Positions 43,011 through 51,793 of a stretch of 64,000 bases of DNA are shown here, piece after piece. The notes beneath the pieces were generated by a model that was not told the origin of the DNA, ran no database searches, and saw only the letters and a program-made list of their open reading frames with translations. Source of the DNA: Dinoroseobacter sp049801095 (GTDB taxonomy: Bacteria; Pseudomonadota; Alphaproteobacteria; Rhodobacterales; Rhodobacteraceae); assembly GCF_049801095.1 (NCBI RefSeq), contig NZ_JBNAGH010000003.1:248001-312000 (forward strand), given 5' to 3'. Each line of letters opens with the position of its first letter. The stretch's first letter is position 1. The position numbers and the translations under genes are program-made.

Positions 43011-45194
43011 TCAGGCGAGCCCGTGCTTGGCAAAAGGCAGTTCGGTAATACGCTGCCCGGTGGCCTTGGCGATCGCATTCGCCACGGCCGGACCGATCGG
43101 AGGGGTTCCCGGCTCGCCCACCCCGGTCGGGGCTTCGGTCGAGGGCACGATATGCACCTCCACCAGGGGCATATCCGTGATCCGAAGCGGCATGTAGTCG
43201 GGGTAGTTGAACTGGTCGACCTCCCCCTCCGTCAGGGTCACTTCCTCGCGCAGGATCCCCGACAGGCCATAGGCCAGCCCGCCTTCGATCTGCGCGACGA
43301 TGTTGTTGGGGTTCACCGCCACGCCGCAATCCACGGCGCAGGTGACCTTTTCGACCTTCACGGTGCCATCCTCGCGCATGCGCACCTCGGCCACTTCTGC
43401 CACATAGCTGTTGAAGCTCTTGTGGACCGCGACGCCGCGATGGATGCCCTCGGGCGCAGGGCTGTCCCAGCCCGCCTTTTCGGCGGCGAGACGGAGCACC
43501 CCCGCCAGGCGCGGATCCTCCCCCAGATGGGCCAGACGGAAGGCCACCGGATCCTGCCCCGCCGCCTCGGCGAGTTGATCCATCATGGTCTCCATCACAT
43601 AGGCCGTGTGGGTATGGCCCACGGATCGCCACCAGAGCACGGGTACGCCGACGCTCGGATGATGCACATCCATGGCCATATCCGGCAGGCTATAGGTCGT
43701 GTCCGCGGCCCCTTCGGTCGACGAGTGATCCACCCCGTCCTTCACGAGGAAGCTCTCGAACGGCGTGCCGATCATGATGCCCTGACCGACGATGCGATGC
43801 TCCCAGCCTGAGATCTTGCCCTCGGCATCCACGCCCGCACGAACCTTGTGCAGGGTCAGGGGGCGGTAGTACCCCCCCTTGATGTCATCCTCGCGGGAAT
43901 AGACCAGTTTGATCGGCGCAGCTGAGCCGGTCTCCGCCAACCAGGCCGCCCCGATCATCGCGGTTTCCGCCACCAGATGGGCATCCGCCGTGGCGCGCCG
44001 CCCAAAGGATCCGCCGCCCCACATGGTGTTGATCGCCACATTCTCGAAGGGGATGCCGAGCACGGCGGCGGCCACATTGTGATCGATGGTTTGGATCTGA
44101 CTGCCGCCCCAGAAGGTCGCCGTCTCGCCATCAAAGAGCACGGTCATGTTGAGCGGCTCCATGGGCGCATGGGCGAGATAGGGGAAGTGATAGCTGGCCT
44201 CGACCACCTGCGCGGCCCCGGCGAGCTTGCCCGCCGCGTCGCCCCGCGCCATGGCGGGGGCGCCTTCGGTCTCCAACAAGGCCGCGTATTCTGCGGTGAG
44301 CGCATCGGTGCCACGGGTCTCGGCCGCGGACATGTCCCATTCGATCTCCAGCGCGTCGCGCGCCATCATCGCGCGCCATGTGTTGTCGGCCACGACTGCC
44401 ACGCCCTGCGGGATGGTCAGTACCGCTGAGACGCCCGGCATCGCCAGTGCGGCCTCTGCATCCACCGAAGCCACGGTCGCGCCGAACTTCGGCGGGCGCG
44501 CGGTCACGGCGATCAGGATCCCTTCGGGTTTGGCATCCATGCCGAACATGCCGACAGACCCTTGGGTCTTGAGCGGCAGCTCGACCCGCGCCATGTCCTT
44601 GCCGATCAGCGTCCAATCCGCGGCGGATTTCAGGGTCACGCTTTCGGGGACGGCCTGACGGCCCGCAGCCTCGGCCAGATCGCCAAATTTGAGGCTGTCA
44701 TCCCCATGCCTGACCCGGCCATTGGAGACCGAGATCGCGTCGGGCGCCACCTTCCAGAGCTCTGCCGCTGCGGCCACCAGCATGGCCCGCGCGGCGGCGC
44801 CGGCTTCGCGATACTGCATGAAGGAGTTCGCCATGGCGGTCGAACCGCCCGTGCCCTGCACGCCGAAAGCCGTATTGGCATAGACCTGCGGGTTGGAGGG
44901 TGCGAATTCCACCGCCACCTGCGCGGGGTCGGCGTCCAGCTCTTCGGCCACGAGGGTTGCGAGACCGGTCGCGGCCCCCTGCCCCTTGTCCAGATGCTTG
45001 ACCAGCACGGTCACGGTGCTGTCGGGGGTGATATGGACGAAGGGTTGCGTGAAGCTGCCCTCGCCCATGGCCTCAGCCGTGCGTGGCAGGCTGGCGCCGA
45101 TCAGCAGCCCGCCAAGAGTGCCGGCGGAGAGTTTGAGAAAGGTCCGGCGCGAGGGGGCCGGAGCGGTGAGGGCCTGTTCCAGATAATGCAGCAT
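43011..45194 (-). CDS. iorB: Molybdopterin-binding large subunit, isoquinoline 1-oxidoreductase beta subunit-like
   Basis: A 727-residue xanthine oxidase-family large subunit of the isoquinoline oxidoreductase type. It has a twin-arginine signal (SRRTFLKLSAGTLGG, R16-R17), so the folded enzyme is exported. Molybdopterin-site segments seen are VQGTGGSTAM, GGSQIQTIDHNVAAAVLG, MWGGGSFGRR and the catalytic Glu region GVGEPGTPPIGPAVANAIA near the end. It works with the [2Fe-2S] subunit encoded 1 bp upstream and likely passes electrons to a periplasmic cytochrome. Relatives oxidise N-heteroaromatics or aldehydes, so the true substrate is unknown. The start at 45194 follows GGAGGCCTGAG. Confidence 0.9.
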   Translation of the reverse strand: MLHYLEQALTAPAPSRRTFLKLSAGTLGGLLIGASLPRTAEAMGEGSFTQPFVHITPDSTVTVLVKHLDKGQGAATGLATLVAEELDADPAQVAVEFAPSNPQVYANTAFGVQGTGGSTAMANSFMQYREAGAAARAMLVAAAAELWKVAPDAISVSNGRVRHGDDSLKFGDLAEAAGRQAVPESVTLKSAADWTLIGKDMARVELPLKTQGSVGMFGMDAKPEGILIAVTARPPKFGATVASVDAEAALAMPGVSAVLTIPQGVAVVADNTWRAMMARDALEIEWDMSAAETRGTDALTAEYAALLETEGAPAMARGDAAGKLAGAAQVVEASYHFPYLAHAPMEPLNMTVLFDGETATFWGGSQIQTIDHNVAAAVLGIPFENVAINTMWGGGSFGRRATADAHLVAETAMIGAAWLAETGSAAPIKLVYSREDDIKGGYYRPLTLHKVRAGVDAEGKISGWEHRIVGQGIMIGTPFESFLVKDGVDHSSTEGAADTTYSLPDMAMDVHHPSVGVPVLWWRSVGHTHTAYVMETMMDQLAEAAGQDPVAFRLAHLGEDPRLAGVLRLAAEKAGWDSPAPEGIHRGVAVHKSFNSYVAEVAEVRMREDGTVKVEKVTCAVDCGVAVNPNNIVAQIEGGLAYGLSGILREEVTLTEGEVDQFNYPDYMPLRITDMPLVEVHIVPSTEAPTGVGEPGTPPIGPAVANAIAKATGQRITELPFAKHGLA

Positions 45195-45195
45195 C

Positions 45196-45654
45196 TCAGG
45201 CCTCCATGATTTCAGATGCGCGATGGATCGCCTTGCGGATCCGGGCATAGGTGGCACAACGGCAGACATTGCCTTCCATGGCGAAGTCGATGTCCTCATC
45301 CGTGGGCTTCGGCGTTTCCGCCAGAAGCGCCGTGGCGGACATGATCTGACCCGACTGGCAGTAGCCGCATTGAGGCACCTGCAGCTCGACCCAGGCCTCC
45401 TGGATCGCGGCGGCAGCCTTGCTGTCCACCCCTTCGATCGAGGTCACCGCGGCCCCTTCGAGATCCCCCACGGCGATCTGACAGGAGCGCGTCGGCACCC
45501 CGTCCACATGCACGGTGCAGGCCCCGCAGGAGGCCACCCCGCAGCCAAATTTCGTCCCCGTCATCTTGAGTTCGTCGCGCAGGAGCCACAGCAGCGGCAT
45601 GTCCTCTTCGACATCGACCGTGGTTGGCGCGCCATTAAGCGTAAAGCTGACCAT
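45196..45654 (-). CDS. iorA: [2Fe-2S] small subunit, isoquinoline 1-oxidoreductase alpha subunit-like
   Basis: A 152-residue two-cluster iron-sulfur subunit. The plant-type ferredoxin cluster ligands are C38, C43, C46 and C58; the second cluster ligands are C96, C99, C131 and C133 (CGYCQSGQ and VCRCATY). All eight are present, as in functional xanthine oxidase-family small subunits. It has no signal of its own and is presumably carried out with IorB by the Tat system. It is the first gene of a two-gene operon, with a palindrome 30 bp before its start. Confidence 0.93.
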   Translation of the reverse strand: MVSFTLNGAPTTVDVEEDMPLLWLLRDELKMTGTKFGCGVASCGACTVHVDGVPTRSCQIAVGDLEGAAVTSIEGVDSKAAAAIQEAWVELQVPQCGYCQSGQIMSATALLAETPKPTDEDIDFAMEGNVCRCATYARIRKAIHRASEIMEA

Positions 45655-45683
45655 CGAGACCTCCCAGTCATCGGATCTGTGGT

Positions 45684-45698
45684 GTTAGACTCTCTAAC
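45684..45698. promoter_or_regulatory. Palindromic operator candidate upstream of iorA
   Basis: A 15-bp perfect inverted repeat GTTAGA-CTC-TCTAAC lies 30-44 bp before the iorA start, where a repressor would block the promoter. A second palindrome ATTGGCCAAT follows at 45708-45717. No regulator gene is adjacent other than the RAM-domain gene at 45890, which has no DNA-binding domain. Confidence 0.5.
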
Positions 45699-45889
45699 TT
45701 AACCGCGATTGGCCAATTATTAAGAGGTATTTCCGCGCGCCAGCGCACATTAGCTGATTATTTGAAACGCCGATGCGCAGAGACTCAGAGAAAAATCGCG
45801 GCCAAACGCATGATCCCTCTGGCCTTTCGGCGCAAAACCCGCTTCCGTTTGGCCCGGGCGCGCTGCGCGCCGGTGATGGAGGGAAAGCG

Positions 45890-46126
45890 ATGAATTGTGT
45901 GTTCGTTCAGATCAGGTGCCGACCGGGGACCGCGTACCGCGTGGCCGATGACATCACCCTGCGCGAGATCCACTCCGAGCTCTATTCCACCAGCGGCGAA
46001 TATGACCTGCTGCTCAAGCTCTACATCCCCCAGGATGCGGATGTGGGCCGGTTCATCAACGAGAACCTGCTGGATATCGACGGGATCGAGCGGACGCTGA
46101 CCACACTGACATTCAAGGCGTTCTGA
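45890..46126 (+). CDS. Stand-alone Lrp/AsnC ligand-binding (RAM) domain protein
   Basis: A 78-residue protein consisting only of the RAM/ACT-like effector domain of Lrp/AsnC regulators (FVQIRCRPGTAYRVADDI at the start, ELYSTSGEYDLLLKLYI in the middle, GIERTLTTLTFKAF at the end). There is no helix-turn-helix. Such small proteins form oligomers that bind amino acids. It sits 30 bp upstream of a branched-chain-type binding protein gene and probably starts that operon. The ribosome site is GGAGGG. Upstream codons in frame lack regulator similarity, so it is not a truncated full-length Lrp. Confidence 0.85.
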   Translation: MNCVFVQIRCRPGTAYRVADDITLREIHSELYSTSGEYDLLLKLYIPQDADVGRFINENLLDIDGIERTLTTLTFKAF

Positions 46127-46156
46127 GAAACGCCGAAGACCAACGGGAGACAGAAT

Positions 46157-47308
46157 ATGACATTGAAAACAACGCTGATGGCGGCGCTTCTGGCGGCGAC
46201 GACTGCGGGGATGGGCCTGGCCGAGGGCCATGGCGGCACGGTCAAGGTGGGCATGATCACCACGCTCTCGGGCGGCGGTGCAGGCCTTGGGATCGATGTG
46301 CGCGACGGCTTCATGCTGGCGGTGAAACAGGCGGGCAACAAGCAGCTCGAAGTGGTGATCGAGGATGATCAGCGCAAGCCGGATATCGCGGTGCAGCTGG
46401 CCGACAAGATGATCCAGTCCGAGAAGGTCGATGTGCTGACGGGCATCATCTGGTCCAACCTCGCCATGGCGGTGGTCCCGGCGGCCACGGCCCAGGGCAA
46501 GTTCTACCTGTCACCGAACGCGGGCCCCTCGGCGCTCGCCGGGCGCGGCTGTCATCCGAATTACTTCAACGTGGCCTGGCAGAATGACAACCTGCACGAG
46601 GCCGCCGGGGCCTATGCCAATGAGGCCGGGCTGAAGAACTCCTTCATCCTCGCGCCGAACTACCCGGCGGGTCAGGACGCACTGACCGGCTACAAGCGCT
46701 TCTACGAGGGCGATCTGGCGGGTGAGATCTACACCAAGCTGGGTCAGACCGACTACGCCGCCGAGATTGCGCAGATCCGCGCCTCGGGCGCCGATAGCGT
46801 CTTCTTCTTCCTGCCCGGCGGGATGGGGATTTCCTTCCTCAAGCAATACGCGGCCTCGGGTGTGGACCTGCCGGTTGTCGGCCCTGCCTTCAGCTTTGAT
46901 CAGGGCATTCTGCAGGCCGTGGGCGACGCGGCGCTCGGCGTGAAGAACACCAGCCAGTGGAACAAGGATCTGGACAACCCCACCAATGCGGCCTTTGTCG
47001 AGAGCTTCCAGGCCGAGTATGGTCGCCTGCCCTCTCTCTATGCGAGCCAGGGGTTTGACACGGCGAACCTGCTGCTCAGCGCCATGGCCAAGGCAGACGT
47101 CGCCGATGCAGACGCCTTCCGCGCGGCCCTGAAAGAGGCGGACTTCGCCTCCACACGGGGGGATTTCGCCTTTGGTCCGAACCATCACCCGATCCAGGAC
47201 ATCTATATCCGCGAGGTCATTCAGGAGGGCGATGTCTTCACCAACAAGACCCTCGGCGCGGCCCTGACGGACCATGCGGACGCCTATGCAGGCGAGTGCA
47301 AGATGTGA
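46157..47308 (+). CDS. Branched-chain amino acid-type ABC transporter substrate-binding protein
   Basis: A 383-residue periplasmic binding protein of the Leu/Ile/Val type. The signal peptide is residues 1-22 (cleavage near GLAEG), followed by VKVGMITTLSGGGAGLGIDVRDGFMLAVKQAG and a DDQRKPDIAVQLADKMI stretch. The two-lobe hinge layout ends in a Cys-containing GECKM tail. With the four downstream genes it makes a complete HAAT-family uptake system. The sequence is the divergent amide/aromatic-compound branch of the family rather than classical LivJ, so the ligand may not be a branched-chain amino acid. Confidence 0.9.
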   Translation: MTLKTTLMAALLAATTAGMGLAEGHGGTVKVGMITTLSGGGAGLGIDVRDGFMLAVKQAGNKQLEVVIEDDQRKPDIAVQLADKMIQSEKVDVLTGIIWSNLAMAVVPAATAQGKFYLSPNAGPSALAGRGCHPNYFNVAWQNDNLHEAAGAYANEAGLKNSFILAPNYPAGQDALTGYKRFYEGDLAGEIYTKLGQTDYAAEIAQIRASGADSVFFFLPGGMGISFLKQYAASGVDLPVVGPAFSFDQGILQAVGDAALGVKNTSQWNKDLDNPTNAAFVESFQAEYGRLPSLYASQGFDTANLLLSAMAKADVADADAFRAALKEADFASTRGDFAFGPNHHPIQDIYIREVIQEGDVFTNKTLGAALTDHADAYAGECKM

Positions 47309-47313
47309 TCGAC

Positions 47314-47335
47314 GGCCCGGCCTTCGGGTCGGGCC
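47314..47335 (+). other. Intercistronic hairpin after the binding-protein gene
   Basis: A 9-bp stem (GGCCCGGCC / GGTCGGGCC with one G-U pair) is closed by a TTCG tetraloop just past the stop at 47308. It has no U-tract. In transport operons such hairpins often raise the level of the binding-protein message over that of the permeases. Confidence 0.55.
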
Positions 47336-47357
47336 TCTGCCAGGGGTGGCCTAGACG

Positions 47358-48275
47358 GTGAGTGCGGTTCTGCTGATCGAGCAAGTGCTGAACGGCGTGC
47401 AATTCGGGATCATGCTGTTCCTGATGGCCGCCGGGCTGACGCTGATCTTCGGGGTGATGGGCCTGATCAATCTGGCCCATGGCTCGCTCTATATGGTCGG
47501 GGCCTTTGCGGCAGCGGCCGTGGCCGGGGCGACCGGGTCTTTCCTGCTCGGCCTCGCCGCAGCGCTCGCGGCCGCCGCCGCTGCGGGCGCGCTGATCGAG
47601 GTGACGGTGATCCGCAGGCTCTATGATCGCGACCATCTGGATCAGGTGCTCGCGACCTTTGCGCTGATCCTGATCTTCTCCGAAGGGACGCGCTGGATCT
47701 TCGGCTCGTTTCCCCTGTTCCTCGACGTCCCCGAGGCGCTCTCGGGACCGGTCACCCTGCCCGGCGGGATCCAGTACCCGGCCTACCGGCTGGCGATCAT
47801 CCTCGTGGGGCTCGCCGTGGCCGCAGGGCTCTTCTGGTTGATCGGGCGCACGCGGATCGGGGTGCAGATCCGCGCGGGCGAGGCAGATCGCGAGATGATC
47901 GGTGCGCTCGGCGTGGACATCAACCGGCTCTACACGCTGGTCTTTGCGCTTGGCGCAGCGCTCGCGGGGCTCGCAGGAGCGCTGGTCGGCGCGATCCAGT
48001 CGGTGCAGGTGGGCATGGGCGAGCCGGTTCTGATCCTTGCCTTCGTCGTGATCGTTATCGGAGGCATCGGCTCGATCAAGGGCGCGCTGGTGGGCGCGAT
48101 CCTGCTGGGGCTGACGGACACCCTGGGCCGGACGCTCTTGCCAGTGCTGTTCGGCACTTTCCTAGAGCCGTCGGCGGCCACGAGTGTCGGCTCGGCCATC
48201 GCCTCCATGGCGATCTACATTCTGATGGCCTGCGTGCTGGTCCTGCGGCCCACGGGCCTCTACGGGCGGGCCTGA
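47358..48275 (+). CDS. livH: Branched-chain amino acid-type ABC permease (LivH-like)
   Basis: A 305-residue permease of the HAAT family with about eight hydrophobic segments. It has the typical start LNGVQFGIMLFLMAAGLTLIFGVMGLINLAHGSLYMVGAF and the EAA-like REMIGALGVDINRLYTLVFALGAALAGLAG (about 178-208). The start is a GTG at 47358. It is followed 1 bp later by the second permease. Confidence 0.92.
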   Translation: MSAVLLIEQVLNGVQFGIMLFLMAAGLTLIFGVMGLINLAHGSLYMVGAFAAAAVAGATGSFLLGLAAALAAAAAAGALIEVTVIRRLYDRDHLDQVLATFALILIFSEGTRWIFGSFPLFLDVPEALSGPVTLPGGIQYPAYRLAIILVGLAVAAGLFWLIGRTRIGVQIRAGEADREMIGALGVDINRLYTLVFALGAALAGLAGALVGAIQSVQVGMGEPVLILAFVVIVIGGIGSIKGALVGAILLGLTDTLGRTLLPVLFGTFLEPSAATSVGSAIASMAIYILMACVLVLRPTGLYGRA

Positions 48276-48276
48276 T

Positions 48277-49251
48277 ATGTCGCGCGAAGCTCTGCTGAAC
48301 GCCGCTATCGCGGCGGGCTTGCTGGCGGTGCCGCTCTGGGCGCTCTGGGCCGATGAACCCTTCACCATCACGCTCGCGACCCGAGTGGCGATCCTCGCGC
48401 TGGCAGGCGTGGGCCTGAACCTCGCGCTGGGGCTCGGCGGGCTGGTGAGCCTTGGCCATGCGCTCTTTTTCGGGATCGGCGGTTATGCCATGGGCATTCT
48501 CGCCCATCACGCCCAGACCTACACGCCCGTGATGGAGGCGCCGTTCCTGATCGAAGGGACGAAATCCATGCCGGTGATTTGGCTGGTGGCCATGGTGACG
48601 AGCGCGCTGGCGGCTCTGGCGGTCGGGGCACTCTCGCTGCGCACCTCGGGCGTCTATTTCATCATGATCACCCTCGCTTTCGGGCAGATGTTTTACTATT
48701 TCGCGATCTCCTGGCCCGCCTATGGCGGCGAGGACGGATTGTCGATCTATGTCCGCAACGGGTTTCCGGGCCTCAATACGCTCGACCCGATCCAGTTCTT
48801 CGGGATCTGCTACGGGCTGCTCCTGCTGGCGCTGTTCCTGAGCGCCCGGATCGCCGCCTCGCCCTTCGGGCTGGCCCTCAGCACCGCGCGGCAGAGCCCC
48901 GCCCGCGCCGAGACCCTGGGCTTCTCGCCCTTCCGCCTGCGCCTGATTGCCTTCGTGATCTCCGGCGCGATTACCGGGCTCGCAGGGGCGCTTTTTGCCG
49001 ATCTCAACCGTTTCGTCAGCCCGACCATGTTCAGCTGGCAAACCTCCGGCGAGATCATGGTCTTTGTCATCCTTGGCGGGGTCGCGCGGCTCTTTGGGCC
49101 GGTGGCCGGGGCCGCGCTCTTTATCCTGCTCGAGCATTGGCTCGGCGGGCTGAGCGACTATTGGCACATCTATCTGGGCGCGCTCCTGCTCGGCGTCGTG
49201 CTCTTTGCCCGAGGCGGACTCGTGGGCACGCTGGTGCGGGGGCGGATATGA
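48277..49251 (+). CDS. livM: Branched-chain amino acid-type ABC permease (LivM-like)
   Basis: A 324-residue permease with the LivM pattern LALGLGGLVSLGHALFFGIGGYAMGILA (about 49-76). It has an EAA-like loop SPARAETLGFSPFRLRLIAFVISGAITGLAGALFA (about 206-240) and a C-terminal LFGPVAGAALFILLEHWL segment. It overlaps the ATPase gene by ATGA, so translation is coupled. Confidence 0.92.
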   Translation: MSREALLNAAIAAGLLAVPLWALWADEPFTITLATRVAILALAGVGLNLALGLGGLVSLGHALFFGIGGYAMGILAHHAQTYTPVMEAPFLIEGTKSMPVIWLVAMVTSALAALAVGALSLRTSGVYFIMITLAFGQMFYYFAISWPAYGGEDGLSIYVRNGFPGLNTLDPIQFFGICYGLLLLALFLSARIAASPFGLALSTARQSPARAETLGFSPFRLRLIAFVISGAITGLAGALFADLNRFVSPTMFSWQTSGEIMVFVILGGVARLFGPVAGAALFILLEHWLGGLSDYWHIYLGALLLGVVLFARGGLVGTLVRGRI

Positions 49252-49994
49252 GCGTTCTCGCGCTTGAGGGGATCACCAAGCGCTTCGGCGCGCTGGTGGC
49301 AAGCGATGGGGTGAGCCTTGAGCTGCGCCCGGGGGAGATCCACGCGCTGATCGGGCCCAACGGGGCAGGAAAATCCACGCTGATCGCGCAGATCGCAGGA
49401 GCTCTGCGCCCTGATGCCGGGCGGGTCTGGCTCGCGGGCGAGGACGTGACCGCGCTCGACACGCCCGCCCGCGCCCGGCGTGGTTTGGGCCGCACCTTCC
49501 AGATCTCGGCGCTGGCCATGGAGCATACGGTGCTCGAAAACGCGCTGCTTGGCGCACAAGGGGCCCGCGGCGGGCGCCTCTCGCTTTGGCGCCCGGTTGC
49601 GCGCGATGCTGGGCTTCGGGCTGTGGCAGAGGCGGCGTTGCAGCGGGTCGGGTTGACCGAGCAGGCCGAGACCGTCACCGCGACCCTGTCGCACGGGCAA
49701 AGGCGGCAATTGGAGGTGGCCGTGGCCCTCACGCTCTCGCCAAAGCTGTTCCTCATGGACGAGCCCATGGCCGGTCTGGGCCTCGAGGGGACTGCCGCGA
49801 TGACAGAGCTGCTGGACGGGTTGCGGGTGGAGGCGCCGATCCTGCTGGTGGAACATGACATGGACGCGGTTTTTGCACTGGCCGACCGGATTTCCGTGCT
49901 GGTCGCTGGGGCGGTGATCGCCTCAGGCACACCGGATGAGATCCGCGCGGACCCAGCCGTGCGTCTGGCCTATCTGGGGGAGGAGGACCCATGA
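49248..49994 (+). CDS. livG: Branched-chain amino acid-type ABC ATPase (LivG-like)
   Basis: A 248-residue ATPase with Walker A GPNGAGKST (36-44), Q-loop LGRTFQISAL, signature LSHGQRRQLE (the variant LSHG is usual in LivG), Walker B LFLMDEPMAGLG and H-loop LLVEHDM. The start ATG at 49248 overlaps the livM stop and the gene end overlaps livF by ATGA. Confidence 0.93.
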   Translation: MSVLALEGITKRFGALVASDGVSLELRPGEIHALIGPNGAGKSTLIAQIAGALRPDAGRVWLAGEDVTALDTPARARRGLGRTFQISALAMEHTVLENALLGAQGARGGRLSLWRPVARDAGLRAVAEAALQRVGLTEQAETVTATLSHGQRRQLEVAVALTLSPKLFLMDEPMAGLGLEGTAAMTELLDGLRVEAPILLVEHDMDAVFALADRISVLVAGAVIASGTPDEIRADPAVRLAYLGEEDP

Positions 49995-50686
49995 ACGCGC
50001 CAATGGTCGAGATGCGCGGCGTGACCGCCAGCTATGGCGCCTCTCAGGCGCTGTTCGGGGTGGATCTGACCCTGCCGGAGGGTGGTGCTCTGGCCCTGAT
50101 GGGGCGCAATGGGATGGGCAAGAGCACGACGTTGAAGACGCTTTGCGGGCTGCTACGCCCAAGCGATGGTCGCATTCGATTTGCCGGATCCGAGATCACG
50201 GGCCTGCCCGCCCACCGGATCGCACGGCGCGGTCTCGGGCTCGTGCCCGAGGGGCGGCGCTGCTTCACGCCCCTGACCGTGGCGGAAAACCTGACTGCGA
50301 CGGCCCGGCCCGGGCCGTGGGATCTGGATCGCGTTGCGTCCCTGTTTCCCCGACTGGCGGAGCGGTGGGATCAGCGCGCGGCCTCCCTCTCGGGCGGGGA
50401 GCAGCAGATGCTTGCCATCGGTCGGGCCCTGATGACCAATCCGCGCCTGCTGGTGCTGGATGAAGCCACCGAGGGGCTTGCCCCGGTCGTCCGGCGGGAG
50501 ATTTGGGCCGCAGTCGCCCAGCTGCGCGCGCAAGGCGGTTTGAGCCTCATCCTCGTGGACAAGTCCCTGCGCGAGCTGCGGCAGGTGGCGGATGGAGCCG
50601 TGATCCTGGCCCGAGGCAAAACAGTCTGGGCCGGGGACATGGGTGATCTGACATCGGAAGGCGCCGCGCGCTGGCTGGGAGTCTAG
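49991..50686 (+). CDS. livF: Branched-chain amino acid-type ABC ATPase (LivF-like)
   Basis: A 231-residue ATPase with Walker A GRNGMGKST (38-46), LVPEGRRCF, signature LSGGEQQMLAIGRAL and Walker B LLVLDEATEGLAP. The switch position, which reads VEQN in typical LivF, is VDKS here (near residue 197). LivF proteins generally lack the His of the H-loop, so this is a further drift in a degenerate site; LivG retains the canonical VEHD. Last gene of the operon. Confidence 0.92.
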   Translation: MNAPMVEMRGVTASYGASQALFGVDLTLPEGGALALMGRNGMGKSTTLKTLCGLLRPSDGRIRFAGSEITGLPAHRIARRGLGLVPEGRRCFTPLTVAENLTATARPGPWDLDRVASLFPRLAERWDQRAASLSGGEQQMLAIGRALMTNPRLLVLDEATEGLAPVVRREIWAAVAQLRAQGGLSLILVDKSLRELRQVADGAVILARGKTVWAGDMGDLTSEGAARWLGV

Positions 50687-50704
50687 CCCCGTTTGCCTCT
50701 GTCA

Positions 50705-50880
50705 CGCCGCGGGGGCCAGCCCCCGCACCCCCGGGATATTTCCAGACTTAAGATGGAACGACGCCTTCCGCTATGCACCCCTGCGCAACCCTGCGGGCAG
50801 GCGGGGCTCTGAGCACCGGGGGCGACGCCGCTGAGGCGTCGGAGGGGGCGGGGCCCCCTCTGGCACGCAGTGCATCGTGG
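50705..50880. repeat. Intergenic hairpin repeats of the Rhodobacteraceae type
   Basis: The region between the convergent livF and globin genes contains GCGGGGG-CCAG-CCCCCGC (50709-50726) followed by ACCCCCGGGATATTT, and later GACGCC-GCTGA-GGCGTC near 50825-50841 with a GGGGGC-rich flank. From memory, strings like these recur between genes across Rhodobacteraceae. They may end transcription from both sides. There is no gene in the gap. Confidence 0.55.
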
Positions 50881-50922
50881 AGTGCGCCGCAGGCGCGCCT
50901 TTGGATCACCGCTCGAAGGGGC

Positions 50923-51336
50923 TCAGGCGACGGCCTTCTGTGCGTCCTTCATGACGCTTGCCAGCGTGCCATAGGTCTCGGCCCAGGCCGCTTCGACCTC
51001 AGGCGTGAAGGCCTCGCCCAACCCTTTTTCGAGCGTGTAGAGCAGTGCGGCGCCGACACTGTCGTAATGGGCATCCTCGACTTTGTAGTCTTGATGCCGC
51101 GCGCCCAGTTCCTGCACCGCTGGCACGATCGCGTCGAGATTGGTCAAGCCATTCACCGCTACGGCCAGCATCTGCATCAGCTTTTTCTTCTGATCCGTCA
51201 TCACCTCGGGAAAGAGCGCCCTCGTTTCCGGCGCAATCTCGAAAAGGCGCGCATAAAAGATATCCGCCGCTGTCTCGGCAATCGGCGCCACGCTTTTGAA
51301 GCTGGTCTGAACCAGGTTGATTTGATCAGGTGTCAT
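50923..51336 (-). CDS. Bacterial single-domain globin
   Basis: A 137-residue globin of the neuroglobin/flavohemoglobin-like 3/3 type. The expected proximal histidine is H81 in LGARHQDYKV, the CD region has LFPE (about 41-44), and the last helices read YDSVGAALLYTLEKGLGEAFTPEVEAAWAETYG. No reductase domain follows, so it is a stand-alone globin, which would need a partner to recycle its heme. It is the last gene of the redox operon, 1 bp after the small cytochrome stop. It could bind O2, NO or sulfide; NO chemistry is a reasonable guess from context only. Confidence 0.9.
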   Translation of the reverse strand: MTPDQINLVQTSFKSVAPIAETAADIFYARLFEIAPETRALFPEVMTDQKKKLMQMLAVAVNGLTNLDAIVPAVQELGARHQDYKVEDAHYDSVGAALLYTLEKGLGEAFTPEVEAAWAETYGTLASVMKDAQKAVA

Positions 51337-51337
51337 G

Positions 51338-51793
51338 TCAGTCCCTCGGAAAGTCTGTGGATTGGACATAGGCCAGGGCGTCTTCTGCGCCTCCGCTGGC
51401 CCAGACCATGAAGGCCAGGGCGGCCGCGACCTGCCGGTCGGTCAGGTCGGGATTGCCGCCTCGGGCGGGCATCTCGGTGAATTTCGGGCCCACGAAGCCC
51501 TCGGTCGCATGGACCAGCAACTGCGGCAGACCCTTGGCGATCCGCGGCGCCCAGGCCTCGGTCGCGGTGATCTTGGGCGCGCCCGTATAGCGGTTGCCGT
51601 TATGGCAATTCATGCAGGGCTCCGCCCAGAGCTCACGCCCCAGCGCCAGCACCGGATCCTCCGGGACCGGCAGCGCATCGAGCGCCACCAGCCCCGGCAG
51701 ACCCTTTGGCGATGCCACGCCCTCTGCCCCCGCCTGTGCGCCAGTCACAAGCAGAAGGCAGGCCACCACCCAGTGGCATCGCCAGCCCCGCAT
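51338..51793 (-). CDS. Small class I-like cytochrome c
   Basis: A 151-residue monoheme cytochrome c. The signal peptide covers about residues 1-23, the heme motif CMNCH is at 60-64 and a probable Met ligand is M108 in FTEMPARGG. Such spacing is typical of c5/cytochrome c4-like carriers. The start ATG overlaps the stop of the upstream gene (TGATG). It probably shuttles electrons to or from the 11-heme cytochrome. Confidence 0.88.
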   Translation of the reverse strand: MRGWRCHWVVACLLLVTGAQAGAEGVASPKGLPGLVALDALPVPEDPVLALGRELWAEPCMNCHNGNRYTGAPKITATEAWAPRIAKGLPQLLVHATEGFVGPKFTEMPARGGNPDLTDRQVAAALAFMVWASGGAEDALAYVQSTDFPRD

